Source of the DNA: Hevea brasiliensis
Taxonomy: Eukaryota; Streptophyta; Magnoliopsida; Malpighiales; Euphorbiaceae
Direction of reading: 5' to 3'
Assembly: GCF_030052815.1 (NCBI RefSeq)
Contig: NC_079495.1
Coordinates: forward strand, 116,600,194-116,664,193
Length of the DNA stretch: 64,000 nucleotides
The notes beneath the pieces are model-generated. The model searched no databases. It worked only from the letters and a program-made list of their open reading frames with translations, and was not told the origin of the DNA. Position 1 is the stretch's first letter; each line of letters starts with the position of its first letter. Positions 1 through 12,410 of the stretch are shown one piece after another. The translations under genes were made by a program, and so were the position numbers.

Positions 1-509
1 TATCTATATATAGTATATCATATAAGATATTTAATACATATCAAACACTCTCTTTTCATCAAGAATTTTCATTTCACCTAAATGATTTTAAATTTTTTTT
101 ATTTGTATTATTTTTTTATTATTTCTTACAAAAGTTATTAGTTATCATTCTCAAAATTTATTTATTTAAATATATTTAATTAATATTTATTTAATTATTG
201 ATTTTTTATAAATTTTTTATTTAATATTTCTTAAACTTTTAAATATTTTATTTCATTATAATTATATGTCGAATGCAATGATAATAATATTTTGATTATA
301 TATATTTTATTATTATTAATTTTTAACAAAATTATTTTTAAATTTTAATTAAATTTCTATATTTTTATGAATGAATTATTTCTTAATTATATTTTTATAT
401 AGAAGTAGATTTTTAATAATAAATTGTAAATATGATTGTATCGAAAATTTAATTACAAATAAATATGATTAAAAATAATTAAAGCTGTAGTATTAAATAA
501 TGGAATATA
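1..509. other. AT-rich intergenic DNA, no gene seen
   Basis: Very AT-rich sequence with many short A/T runs. I see no ORF with coding character, no RNA gene and no clear terminal repeat. It ends at the 5-bp target-site copy (atata, 505-509) that flanks the solo LTR starting at 510. Confidence 0.6.
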
Positions 510-3071
510 TGTAACACCCCAAAATTTTATTATTTATGAGTATTTTTGGTATTTTAATTTTATTTAAATTTTAGGAATTTTTTTGAGATTTTTCGGATTT
601 TAAAAATCGGGTTCGATTTTCCGAAAATATAAACTTTGAGGATTTTTAAAAATTAATTTAAAGACCACGTGGCAAAACTAAAAATATATTTGGAGTCTAC
701 GTATTTTTCTGAGTTTTATGAAATTTTTTCGGAATTTTTGGACCTCATTTTCGGTCCCGAGACAGAGTAAAAATTCAAAATTTTGTATTTCGAATCGAAC
801 CGGCCGAATCGAACCGGACCGGATCGGACCGGCCCTTTTCCTTCTTCCTTTTCTTCTCCCGCGCGCGATGGCTCTCTCCCTTCTCTCCCTCGTTTCTCTC
901 TCCTCTCCGCCCCTAGCTTGCGCCATTGACCCGGCCAGCGCCCGACGCGCGTGACCCGGCCAGCCGGCGGCCGCGCCGACGGTCGGAAAAGCAGCGTGGC
1001 GCCCTGCAGCGTCGCGCGCGCTTTGATTTCTCCGGCCGATCCGGCCACCGATTGGACCGGGTCTTGTGTCCAAAATCATCTACTCGGCAAGAGCTTTCCA
1101 TAGACACCAAGAACGCCGAAATCCATCGAGCGGATTGTCCGATTTTTGCTCGGGAAGATTTTAGCTCATTTCGACTTTTGGGCTAAATTTCTCGAAAACC
1201 GTGAATCCCACGAGGAAACCGAGGCCACCAGCACGCTCCATTCGTCGAGAGCTTAGCGACATAAATTTTGAATTTTTCCGACACCGTTTTTGGTGGGTCC
1301 CACGGAACCAGCGGTGTATTTTCGACCATTAAATGAGCTTAGAAAATTCTGAAAAATTTATATACTAACCCCCGTGTTATGGACTTCGTGTAGGTATCAT
1401 CGATTCGCGGAAATTCGGCGATTGGCCGTCTACAAATTTGGGCGAACGGACCGTTCTGGAAAAGTCTCGGTTGGACCGAGGTTTTGGCTAGCCCCATTGT
1501 CGACGTCGTAGCGTTCAAGTCGGAATCGGCAAAGGTAAACCCGAACCTTGTTTTTCGTAATTTTCTAGTGCTTAAATAGGATTAAAAATCCATAGAATAT
1601 TCGTGGTAGCTTAGAAAATTACGATTCTTTTGCAATAGCTTAGTAATATTGCTAAGGACCATGAGGCAAAGTTTTATAATTTTTAGAGCTTGTTTGGGCA
1701 GTTTTGCAAAAATAATCAATAATAAGGACTAAATTGAAATTTTGCGTATTGTGATGGATGATTGATTTGATGGGCGGGAGGCTGTGTGATATGATTGAGC
1801 TGTTGATATATGGATTGTGAATATAGAAGTGCGTTTTTTTAGCCCTTTTGCGGGTTGGGTAGGTCCTAGGTATAGGGAGACTCTGCGGATTTTCTACGAC
1901 TTAGGGCGTACTTGATCTTTTCTTTGTTTGTATTGAGTCAAATTTATTAAATAGATGTAATGTAATTGTCGGTGAGCGGAATGACCTTTCTTCCTCCGCC
2001 CGGCCCGCCACGGTAATTTGTCGTCAAGTTTGTGAGTAAAATATTAATTTTAATTGTAATTTGATATTATTATATGTTCGACATGTCCATGCATCACTTA
2101 TATGCATATATTTATGTAGTTAAACTCTAGGCACGAATTATGTTGCATTCATAGCTGTTAATGTGCCATGAGTGTTGTTGTGGTAATTTGGAGGCGGTGT
2201 CGTGCGTTGGCGTGCGTGTGATGTGGTGTGGACTATGGATAGGACGAGGTAGTCACGGCTTGAGTTCTTGGCGGGACCGTTCCTTGAGGGTAGTCACGGC
2301 TTGAGTTCTTATTTGGGACCCTCGATTTGGTTTATTAGCGAAAGTCCGGCTTGAGTTCTTCGCTGGCACCAGGTTGGATTTAAGAGAGCTGTATAGGGGA
2401 TCAGCTCCCAATATATTATGATTGATGCTACAGGGTGTGTGAGTGCTCCAAATTACATTTTTGATGCTATGATGTGAATATGATGTTGATGTTGCATTTC
2501 ACTCTACAGGGTGCATTAGTTCTGAGATAGTTATAGAGATTATGGTTAAAATTGATATTTTACTCTCTGAGTGACGCTCACTCTGTTCAAAAATTTTTAC
2601 AGAGCGGGAGGATATTTTGTTAGGTTAACTGCTTTTCTACCTCGCAGGTTGTTTATCAATAATTGTGTAATTTTAATTACTCCTAGAATTTCCGCATGTG
2701 TTAGCAGTAATTATTTGAATTTGGTCTGTAATATTATTATCATGTTGGACCTGTAAACTAAATATGTTATGCATGTTTGATGGATTGGATGAGGGAGCTG
2801 AGCTCCCATTTATTTTATGTTGATGAGTATGTGGAGGGTGAGCTGAGCTCCCCAAATGACTATATATTGTGTTTACAGGTCGGGTGAGTCGAAAACTCCC
2901 CGTTGGTAAGTCCATTTTATGGCCGGACTCTGTCCGTTTGTTTTCTTGAAATTGGGCCCAAATGGGCCTTAGAGTTGGGTAATTGAATAGTTAAGGCTTA
3001 CTACGGGCCTCGGGGGCTTTAGGCTGGCCCAGGTCCTAGTGCCTGTCCGGCCCATAGGTTGGGTCGTGACA
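510..3071 (+). mobile_element. Solo LTR of a retrotransposon, about 2.56 kb
   Basis: The block starts TGTAACACCCC and ends GGGTCGTGACA, the TG...CA termini of plant LTRs, and is flanked on both sides by the same 5 bp, atata (505-509 and 3072-3076). There is only one copy of the terminal sequence and no primer binding site, polypurine tract or gag/pol coding between the ends, so it is a solo LTR left by LTR-LTR recombination. It differs sharply from its flanks in composition: a GC-rich, pyrimidine-rich stretch lies at about 780-1550. Short overlapping ORFs in that stretch look like composition artefacts. Plus orientation is assumed from the TGTAACA start; a solo LTR gives little other orientation evidence. 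Plant Ty3/gypsy LTRs often begin this way, so that superfamily is likely but unproven. Confidence 0.85.
2252..2360 (+). repeat. Three short direct repeats inside the solo LTR
   Basis: The 14-mer cggcttgagttctt occurs at 2256-2269, 2297-2310 and 2347-2360; the first two copies share an additional upstream tagtca. It is a diverged short tandem array inside the LTR, possibly a regulatory motif cluster, but no function can be read from it. Confidence 0.75.
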
Positions 3072-4110
3072 ATATATTTTTTAAAAATAGTATGTATTTT
3101 TAATATTTATTATATTAATAAAAAATAATAATATTTTAAAATTTTAATTTTTATGAAATGTATTTATTTTATATTATAAATTTATGTAAAGTGATAATAA
3201 TTTTTGTCAAAGAATTATTTTATAAAAAATATATCAGACTAATAATGTCATATATTTTTATTATTATAATAATTAAATAGTTTAATTCATTATTAGGAAT
3301 TTAATTTTTTTATTATATTAATAATAAAAAAATTATATTCATATATTTTTAAAATAATATTATTTTCTCATTAATTTAATATATTTTCTGTAATTTATAA
3401 AAAAATAAATATTGATTTATATAAATTATAAAATAAAATATAAAAATTTTATAAAATTTAAATTATTTTTTGAATAAAGTATTTTTATTACATTTTCAAT
3501 AAAATAATTATGAAAACTACTATTATTAATATATGTATAAAAAGAAATAAATTGGTATTTTAATTAATTATATTATAAATTAATTAAAATTTTATTATTA
3601 TAATAAGTAAAAATTTATTCAAATTAAATTAAATAAATGAGAAATTTTAATTTAAAATTAATTTAATAAAAATAATTTATTTTATTTAAAATATAATTAA
3701 AATTTAAAAAAAAATAAATTAATCACGCATAATATAAGTATTATGCTAATTATATGATAAAATAAATCCAATAATTTTAAAAATACTTTATAAAAGTAAG
3801 CCATTTGACTTTCTCAAAAACTTAAAAGATTTTTTACCATAAATAATATAATTAAACTTAAAATATTTAATTAATGTAATTAAAAAATAATATAAATAAT
3901 ATTTTTTATAATATAAGTATTATGCTAATTATATGATAAAATAAATCCAATAATTTTAAAAATACTTTATAAAAATAAGCCATTTGACTTCCTCAAAAAC
4001 TTAAAAGATTTTTTACCATAAATAATATAATTAAACTTAAAAGATTTAATTAATGTAATTAAAAATAATATAAAAAGATTTAATTAATGTAATTAAAAAA
4101 TAATATAAAT
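3072..4110. other. AT-rich upstream region of the pyrophosphatase gene
   Basis: Extremely AT-rich spacer between the solo LTR and the pyrophosphatase promoter. No gene is visible. Its right part (3729 to about 4110) is a tandem duplication, annotated separately. Confidence 0.6.
3729..4110. repeat. Tandem duplication, about 179-bp unit
   Basis: The segment beginning ataatataagtattatgc at 3729 recurs at 3908 with only a few substitutions across about 170 bp, including the shared phrases gccatttgact and cttaaaagatttttta. Near the right end a shorter part (aaagatttaattaatgtaat) is repeated again. The duplication lies about 300 bp upstream of the likely transcription start of the pyrophosphatase gene. 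Confidence 0.85.
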
Positions 4111-4399
4111 AATATTCTTTATATGACAGTTTGGAGCTCCGTCTTTGTCCGTAAGTGGGTCCGGGCGTCTTTGCCAAATTAGCACACAGCTGGGAACCAT
4201 GAATTATTCGCTCCAAAGAATATACTTTGGAATTCCACAATTTCACTGCATATGGAAGCGTACGAATTTTCCATTTTGTCCTTTGCTTTCCCTCTTTTGC
4301 TTTACCCTTGGTGCTTCCTTTAAATGGCAAAGAAGACCGAAAGCGGGAACGCGTACAGTTACAGATCTCTGCTTTGCTTCCCTCCACTCTTCCCCAAAC

Positions 4400-4431
4400 C
4401 TCCCCTATATACTTCACCATTACTTCTCTAT

Positions 4432-4472
<41 letters not shown>

Positions 4473-4563
4473 AGATCTGAGTTTTCTTTTTCTTTCTCTG
4501 GTTCCGTCCAAGCTTCACTTGCGAGGGTTTTGATTCAGAGATTAGAACCTCTGAATGCTAGAG
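4400..4563 (+). other. PPA: Probable 5' leader exon of the pyrophosphatase gene
   Basis: A TATA-like ctatatac at about 4403-4411 is followed by a CT-rich leader and a good donor, GAG|gtgagt, with the exon ending at 4563. The matching acceptor is ttttag at 6212 (or a second AG at 6219) just upstream of the ATG at 6222. So the leader is interrupted by a 1.65-kb intron. The transcription start itself is inferred, not seen. Confidence 0.6.
4435..4469 (+). repeat. (TC)n microsatellite in the 5' leader
   Basis: About 17 uninterrupted TC units in the predicted 5' untranslated leader of the pyrophosphatase gene. CT-rich tracts are common near plant transcription starts. Confidence 0.9.
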
Positions 4564-5100
4564 GTGAGTTTTGGAATCACTTTCTTTGACCCGATCTTCA
4601 TTTTCTTGGTTGTTTCCTTTATTTTATGCGTATTTCGAATAGTATCTTTTTTTTTTTAAATTATTTTTCTGTTTGTAATGAACTTAGTTTCATCCTTTGC
4701 TAGATCCGTGCTTATGATTCCGATTGTGTTTGAATAATGTATTTCTGTGTGTGATTGTTTTTGTTTGAAATTATTTGATTAGAAATGGATTAATTTCTTG
4801 CTTCATTGTTTGCCAAATATTTGCCTTATTTAATGTATAAGGCTCGGTCGTGCGTATCTGGTTGTTTGAGTAATGTGGAAGCCTTGTTTCCTTTCTTTTT
4901 CCTTTTGGAGTGCTTGGTTTGGAATAAATCATTTTCTAAGAAAGAATTCAATTAAATTCTCACATAAAATTCTTTTATTCCTCCAAATTAATTTTTTGTT
5001 TTAAGTTAAAAAAGAGTTATATTCTTTTATTTCAAATATGAAAATTAATAAAAAAAAATTAATTGAATTGGATTCTTATAAAATTCTAGATTGGGATATG

Positions 5101-5155
<55 letters not shown>
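5101..5155. repeat. (ATT)n microsatellite in leader intron
   Basis: An almost pure ATT trinucleotide run of about 18 units inside the first intron of the pyrophosphatase gene. It creates a Tyr-rich open frame that is not a real protein. Confidence 0.9.
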
Positions 5156-6221
5156 TGGTTCTTTTTGTTATATGCACCTCTGCTTCGTGTTCTGTTTTTC
5201 TGTTAGATTTTATTAATGTCGAGATGTTTGTATTTTTTTCCCCAATTATTCTGTATCAGTAAGTCATATGTTTTTGTGTTGGCTGGACTTTATTGTGGAA
5301 GTTTCTGAAAAATTATGGTTTAGTTTTGCTTAGTATTCTGGAGATGCATGATTAGTTGTGTTTGAGAACTGAAAGCAATTTAGGTTTTTGAAGCACAAAT
5401 ACAGACGCATCAAAGTTTTTATTTGTAATTTTTTTTTTCTCTTTGGGTACAATTGGCTCCGATTGCGTTTGAATTCGAGACCTTAAGCTAGCTCATTGAT
5501 TTGTATGAATTTGAAAACTACATAAGTTTTCCATTTTATTTCATGAGTGTAAGTTGGCAAATGAGGTGATTAATTCTGATGTAAAAAAATATTATGCTTT
5601 TTAATTTGATCTGCCAAAAGGGGCCCTCATAGGCATTCAATTTTTTTTTTTCAAACATCTTATTTAGGTTTCTTTACTGCTTAAAAAATATCTAAAAACC
5701 AAATACAACTAGAGCTATGTGATGATGGGAACTTTCTAAATGAATGTGGATTGTACCTCACCTAAACTTACATAAAATGAAATCAAACTTAATATGTGTT
5801 CTGCAGAAATGTCCTTATGGGGCATTGGACTATTTCATGTCAGCATTATTCATAGGCACCTTCAATCTAATTTCTTTTCTTTTCTTTCTTTTTCTTTTTC
5901 TTTGGAAATCAAGTAGACCTGAAAACCTGAAGCCTAGGCGTTATCTTTCACTTGTTTCTTCTTGATGTTTCTAATTTTTATGCGGTTTCCATGGTATTAA
6001 TTCGATGCAATGCTTTAAGATGCTTCCTTTGAAGACTCTGTACATGCAAAGTATGATGGCTTGGGATGTAATGCTTTGTTTGATGCAACTAGATTATGAA
6101 ATCATCCATGTGAGACAGTTTTTGGTTTATTTTTTGTTTTATACTCAATATGATAGTTTTTGGTTTATACTCAATATGATAACATACTAATTGTTGTCCC
6201 TTGTGTTTTTAGGTTGCAGAT

Positions 6222-9200
6222 ATGGTTCCTCCTATAGACACTCCAAGCAAAACTATTGTTTCTCAACAGTCCTCACATCCACCTCTTAATGAGAGGATAC
6301 TTTCATCAATGACTAGGAGATCTGTTGCTGCTCACCCCTGGCATGATCTAGAGATAGGTATGCAATGTCACTATAAACCATGTGAATTTGATATTTGATT
6401 CTTCATTCTTTTATTGATTGACATTGTTTATTGAATTTTTATTTTTATTTTTTTTATACATAGGACCTGGAGCTCCAAAGATATTCAACTGTGTAAGTTT
6501 AGTGAATCTTAGCCACCATTATCTTTCGCTACTTCTTTTAGGAGTTTTTGGTGTAGCTGTTTGATGTAGATGATAGTTAATAGACATCCAAACATTTGAA
6601 TCAACTTGTTTGGTAAACCTATTAAAATTGTAGCTGATGACTGATAAATATCAAAACAATTGCACTTTCTTTCAGCTCTATTTTTTAAGCATTTTTTTCA
6701 TAAGCTGATAGCTGATTTGGGTTTTTTTTTATTAGACAATATTACTCTTTTAAAATTTATTAATTACAAAATTTTTTGTCTTCAAATTAATTTTTTTTAA
6801 CAATAAATTATTTATATTTATAAGAAATAATGAATAAATATAAAAATATTATACATAATAATTAAATTATTTATAATGTTTGTTCTTATATGATAAATAA
6901 TATGAATAAAGACTTATCAAAATTATTAATCTACAAAACATTAATAAGCATAGAAAAATACATAAAATGAATATATTCTTCACCATTAATATCATTTTTT
7001 TTTTTCTCTTTAACATATAAGAACTTGTTTGAAAATAAAATAAACCTAAATTTTGGACAATGAACATAAACAAACCCAAAGAAAAAAAAACAATTTTAGA
7101 TAACCTAGAAATTGTGTCACTAAATAGCATGTCAGTGTTTCTTTATGTGTGTGTACAACTCTAATCAACTCAACTAAACCTTTATCTCAAAGATTTGGGG
7201 TCGGCTCTATGGATTCGCTTTCTCCACTCTAAACTATTTTGGGTTAAATCCTCAGAAATGTGTAATGATTCTAGGTCATGTTGTACTAGTCTCCTCCAAG
7301 TCAATTTAGGTCTACCCTTTTTTTTCTTTTTACCCTCTAACCTAATGTACTCTACTTGTCTAACTGGAGCCTCCGTATGTCTACGCTTCACATGACCAAA
7401 CCATCTCAATCTCCCTTCTCTTAACTTATCTTCAATTGGCACCACTCCTACCTTTTCTCTAATACTCTCATTATGGACTTTATCTAGTCTAGTATGGCCA
7501 TTCATCCACCTTAACTTTTTCATCTCTGCAACTTTTATCTTAGACGCATACGACTCTTTTAGTGCCCAACACTCACTACCATATAACATAGCCGGTTATA
7601 TGGCTATACGGTAAAATTTTCCTTCCAACTTATTGAGAATTTTACGATCACATTAAACTCCCGTGGCACGTCTTCACTTCAACCATCCAGCTTTAATCCT
7701 ATGACTAACATCCTCCTCACATCCCCCATCTACTTGAAGGACTGAGCCTAGCTATTTAAAGTGATTATTTTGGGACAATACCACTCCATTCAAATTAACT
7801 TCTTCCCTATCACCAGTTTGGCCTTCACTGAACTTGCAATGCATGTATTCTGTCTTCGTTCTACTTAACTTAAAACCCTTTGATTCTAGACTAGAGTACT
7901 TCTTCAAAGCTCTAACTTTCTATTGACTCCTTCTCGTGTCTCATCTATCAAAACAATATCATCCGCAAACAACATGCACCAAGGAATACTCTCTTGTATA
8001 TGTTTCGTCAATTCATCTAAAACTAATGTAAAAAGGTAAGGGCTTATGGCTGATCCTTGGTGTAATCCAATTGAGATCGGAAAATCTCTTGTGTTCGCTC
8101 CCACTGTGCACAATAGTAGTTGTTCCTTCATACATATCTTTCAACACTTGTATGTACCTAGATACCCTCTTTTGCTCTAACACATTCCATAAGACATCTC
8201 TTGGAACACTATCATAAGCCTTCTCCAAATCAATAAAAATCATGTGTAGATCTTTCTTCACATCTCTATATTTCTCCATCAAGCTTCTAATGAGAAAGAT
8301 CGCTTCCATAATTGAATGACCGGGCATGAAATCAAATTGATTGAGAGAGATAGAAGTATCATGATGTAGTCGATGCTCCACAACTCTCTCCCACAACTTC
8401 ATAGTATGATTCATGAGTTTAATTCCCCTATAGCTTGAGCAACACTGTATGTCTCCCTTTTTTTTAAAAATAGGTACTAAAATACTCCTCCTTCATTCAT
8501 CAGGCATTTTCTTTGAGTTTAGAATCTTATTAAATAATTTAGTTAACCATGCCACTCTCATATCTCCCAAACACTTCCACACTTCAATTGGTATTTTATC
8601 AGGTCCACAGGCTTTACTCACTTTCATTCTCTTAAGTGCTTCCTTTACTTCTAAAGATCTAATCCTTCTAGTATAATTCACATTCTTTTCTATTGTTCTA
8701 TAGTCTATATTCACGTTATTACCATTTTGACTATTATCAAAAAGATCATTAAAATAATTTCTTCATCTTTCTTTAATGTCCTCGTCTTTCACCAACACTT
8801 TTCCTTCTTTATCCTTAATGCATCTAACTTGATTCAGATCTTGACATTTCCTTTCTCTCCCCCTTGTTAATCTATAAATATCTTTCTCCCCTTCTTTAGT
8901 TTCAAGTTTCTCATATAACTTTTCAAAGGCCTGTGCTCTTGCTTGACTAATTGCCTTTTTTGCCTCTTTCTTTGCTATTTTGTGCTGTTTATATGTCTCA
9001 TTATTATCACATTTAGGTAATTTCTTATACCATTCCCTTTTTCTCTTTACTGCCTTTTGTACTTCCTCATTCCATCACCATCTCTCTTTTGAGGGTGGTC
9101 CATGTCCTTTAGACTCTCTTTTGATGCCATCTGTATCCACATATTATTGGCCTCCATATCCAGCTTCCATACTTCGGACTCGAGAAGCTCATTTTTTAAC

Positions 9201-12200
9201 TTCACTTGCTTTACTCCTTTGAACTCCCACCACTTTGTTCGAGCTACACTATTTCTTCTGACCTTACTTGAATTGTTCCTAAACTTGACATCCAAGACAA
9301 CCAATCGATGTTGACTTGTTAAAGCCTTTCCTGGAATGACCTTGCAATCCTTGCATAGAGCTCTATTTGTCTTCCTGATTAAGAGAAAGTCGATTTGGCT
9401 TCTATGTTGTCCACTTTTGAAAGTCACTAAATGGGACTCTCTTTTTATAAAGTAGGTATTTGCTAGTATTAGGTCGTATGCCATAGCAAAATCTAAGATG
9501 CTTTTTCCCTCCTCATTTCGACTGTCAAAATCAAAACCTCCATGAACATTCTCATAACCTTGTCTATCACTTCCTACATGTCTATTCAAATCTTCACCAA
9601 TGAAAACATTCTCTTCATTCGGTATGCTTTGCATTAAATCATCCATATCTTCCCAAAACCTTTGTTTACTCTCACTGTCTAGTCCTATTTGTGGGACATA
9701 AGCACTAATTATATTTATTGTTTCTCCCTCTAGTACTAGCTTTACTAGTATAATTCTATCTCTTACACTTCTCACAGCTATTACTGCGTCTTTCAATATC
9801 CTGTCTATGATTATAAACACAGGCAAATAATCAAGAAATAGATGACCTAAATAGCATGTTAGTGTCTTTTTTTTTTTATAAACAAAGAATCAATCTCAGA
9901 AAAATTCTTAAAAAAAAGGCCCACATAGAATTGTTAATGGTGTTAAAAAAGAAAGAGGACAATTTCACATAAACAAGAAACAGAGGAATCCAACAAGCAT
10001 TAAAGATGGGAGAGATGATGAGAGAAAATTGAAACAATGTATAAGGAGAGGGATTAAAGGAGCATGAGTGTTGAAAATGGAAACATATGTGGTCCATAAT
10101 CCTAAGTGTGGTAGTTTTAATGAGATACCAATAACTTTTTATCATCAAGACTCTAATTCTGATGACTTCCTAGTGTGTCAACACTAGACTAGTATATTGA
10201 CAAATTTGAATCTAGTGCTATTGTCTTTTACCAACTGAGGTTCCACATCAAGAAGTGCTTGCGGGTGGTGGAAATAAAGAAAGCTTGCCTTTTCTAGAGC
10301 CTTGTGCCTAGAACAAGGCATGCGCCTAGGCATATGAGGTGAGTGTCTGTTAAATATTGGAGGCATTAGGGTTGGAGCCTTGAGTCTGAAGCATGCCTTT
10401 AACAACCTTGAATCTCATAATGCTTGACATTTTGGTGCTATAGAACTAACATGGCATTAATACAATGAAGTGTGAGGGCTAACATGTTTATTTCCATTTT
10501 TTTTTTCATTTCCTTTTCAAACTTGTATGGTTGACATGAAAGTAACTGTCTCTTTGATTTTACCAGAAAGGGTTTTTTTTTTTTCTATTTCCAAAAACAT
10601 GAGGTTATAAAATAAAATTTGTTAATTTTCCAGAGTTGCCTTTTACATTACTTTCATGGTTCAATTTGAATTACAATTTCTGTGATTTATAATAATTTCT
10701 GTGATTTATAATACATGGAAATTTTGACTGATTATTATAAATAAAAATTGCAATCCATTTGAAATGTCATTTGACATTTGACGAGGGTTTTGGTAAAATT
10801 AATGCAGGTGATCGAAATAGGAAAAGGGAGCAAGGTGAAATATGAACTTGACAAAAAAACTGGACTCATCAAGGTAATCGTGTGTGTGAATCTCATTTTC
10901 TTCATGAGCTTACATTTATTTACAATGGGCTGGTAAATTTTCTTATTTGCAGGTTGATCGTGTTCTTTACTCCTCAGTTGTGTATCCCCACAACTATGGC
11001 TTCATCCCTCGTACTCTTTGTGAGGACAATGATCCCTTGGATGTCTTAATTATTATGCAGGTATTTTGTTTGATAATCAATTTTCTCATGTGTGCTTGGC
11101 ATGCTTGCTTGGAAACATTTTGACATTGTTTCAAGGATTTACCCTAACATTTTTAGCTGTATGTTATTATATTTATCCTTCTCGCGACCATAGTGGTAAT
11201 GAGGAACTTTCTTTGTAAAATAATAATAATAATAGTAATAATAATGATAAATTTATGTGCAGGAGCCAGTGCTTCCAGGATGCTTTCTTAGGGCTAAAGC
11301 TATTGGACTTATGCCGATGATTGATCAGGTAACATATAGCCAGGCGGAAAACTCTGAATAGTTGTTCCATTTTTTATTTTTTGCCTGCTTTTATTCTTGC
11401 TGGTTCATGGTAGTTGCTCTTATTTATCAATAAGTTTCCATATTGGCCAACCAGGGTGAAAAAGATGATAAGATAATTGCTGTTTGTGCTGATGATCCTG
11501 AGTATCGCCACTACAATGATATCAAGGAACTCCCACCACATCGTTTGGCTGAGATCCGTCGCTTCTTTGAAGATTGTATCCTTTAAAGTATTTGTTACTT
11601 CTTAGCAAGAACCTGTGCACTATAAAATGTTTTAGGCATGCACTATTTCTTTTATGAAGCCTTCAAAAAGTAAAACATATATCTTTTTCCCCTTAATAAG
11701 AAGTTCAGATAAGAAAAATGAAAACAAAGAAGTTGCAGTTAATGACTTCCTTCCAGCCTCTGACGCCTACAAAGCAGTTCAGCATTCCATGTAAGATAGA
11801 CCTCTCTGTGAACGAGCGTCTATGTTTGCGTGTGTTATTTCTATGTTGTTTAAACTGGTCCAAAAAAAAAAAAAAAAGCCTAACCTGACTAAACACGGAT
11901 CAATTTTAAAATTTGCAAAAAATGAGAAAGCATGATAATCCTAAAGCAAGCAGGAATTTGGCAAGTCTGCAATTCTTTTTTGTCTGATTTTCCTCAATAT
12001 TGGTAATTGGTGCATTTTCAAATTCACTTTTCTAATCTCAGAGAATTTTTTATATTTGCGAATACCTTGACTATAGGTCCTAAACTTGACTTGTCAACTG
12101 CTGATATGATTTAGGGGTTTATCAATTTTTTTTTCTCATGTGTGTGTATATTTATATATTTATTGTTATATTTACTTCTTTCAATCTCTGTTATTCATTG

Positions 12201-12283
12201 TGTTTCTTTCCCTTTTCTTTGATTTTCCTGCTTTCTGAAGGAATCTCTATGCTGACTACATAGTGGAGAGCTTGAGGCGGTGA
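6222..12283 (+). CDS. PPA: Soluble inorganic pyrophosphatase (family I)
   Basis: Hydrolyses pyrophosphate to two phosphates with Mg2+, driving biosynthetic reactions; plant soluble forms of this type are mostly cytosolic. Coding exons, joined by GT-AG sites with continuous frame: 6222-6357, 6464-6492, 10808-10873, 10953-11060, 11263-11328, 11455-11575, 11709-11790, 12241-12283. The product is 216 aa, the usual length for plant soluble PPases. The family signature D-x-D-P-x-D-V is seen as DNDPLDV at residues 102-108, preceded by the conserved [10 protein letters not shown] block; KSxxNKE-like tail residues and the SLRR C-terminus also match the family. The start ATG at 6222 opens MVPPIDTPS and lies just after the leader intron acceptor. 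The 4.3-kb third intron (6493-10807) contains an antisense RTE retrotransposon, yet splice sites and frame are intact. No premature stop is seen. Confidence 0.95.
6590..6730. repeat. Possible degenerate MITE fragment in intron
   Basis: The stretch contains tgtttggtaaacctattaaaa and later agctgatagctgat, phrases typical of small plant hAT-like MITEs. Ends and target duplication are not clear, so this is only a weak suggestion. Confidence 0.25.
7139..9846 (-). mobile_element. RTE-clade LINE, 5'-truncated, in pyrophosphatase intron
   Basis: A non-LTR retrotransposon lying antisense to its host gene. Read on the minus strand it gives an apurinic-endonuclease-like region (about 9826-9050), reverse transcriptase (about 8710-7900) and a C-terminal region (7589-7182). 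It ends in a TTGAGTTGATTAGAGTTG tail rather than poly(A), as RTE elements do. An imperfect 19-bp target duplication (18/19 identical) flanks it: ctaaatagcatgtYagtgt at 7120-7138 and 9847-9865. Compared with the copies at 22.5 and 40.6 kb it lacks the 5' end, as expected from incomplete reverse transcription. Confidence 0.88.
7182..9826 (-). pseudogene. Broken RTE polyprotein (endonuclease-RT)
   Basis: Remains of one ORF now split over several frames: endonuclease remnant 9826-9047, RT pieces 8714-8493, 8414-8013 and 8131-7904, and C-terminal piece 7589-7182. Visible motifs are [13 protein letters not shown] (RT), [13 protein letters not shown] (RT), FADDIV (the catalytic F/YxDD box) and WFGHVKRR near the C-terminus. 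Frameshifts and stops separate the pieces, so it cannot encode an active protein. Inference: dead copy. Confidence 0.85.
10184..10400. other. Unclassified low-copy-looking intron sequence
   Basis: Within the large pyrophosphatase intron, downstream of the RTE element, this stretch has higher GC and phrases such as ggcatgcgcctaggcat that recall dispersed plant repeats. No terminal repeats or coding potential were found. Confidence 0.2.
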
Positions 12284-12410
12284 TTTCAAGCACATACAGA
12301 AGTGTGATTTTGAGCTCTAATCGTCTTGTATAAGATATTTACAATATATAGTCTTCTGTCATCCTTGTGTCAATGCATTGACCTAAAAAATGTATGCTTA
12401 ATTTTGTTAC
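12284..12410 (+). other. PPA: 3' untranslated region of the pyrophosphatase gene (approximate)
   Basis: Follows the TGA at 12281-12283. A GT-rich stretch around 12340-12420 is compatible with plant 3' ends, but no perfect AATAAA is present, so the end is a guess. Confidence 0.4.

Noticed and set aside
678..1186. Several overlapping ORFs of 65-133 codons on both strands
   Set aside because: They lie in the GC-rich core of the solo LTR, overlap on both strands and have low-complexity Arg/Ala/Pro-rich products; composition explains them.
5038..5262. 74-codon Tyr-rich ORF
   Set aside because: It is the translation of an (ATT)n microsatellite inside an intron.
7195..7395. 66-codon ORF, repeated at 25447-25647 and 40653-40853
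   Set aside because: Antisense shadow of the RTE C-terminal coding; conserved only because the element is repeated.
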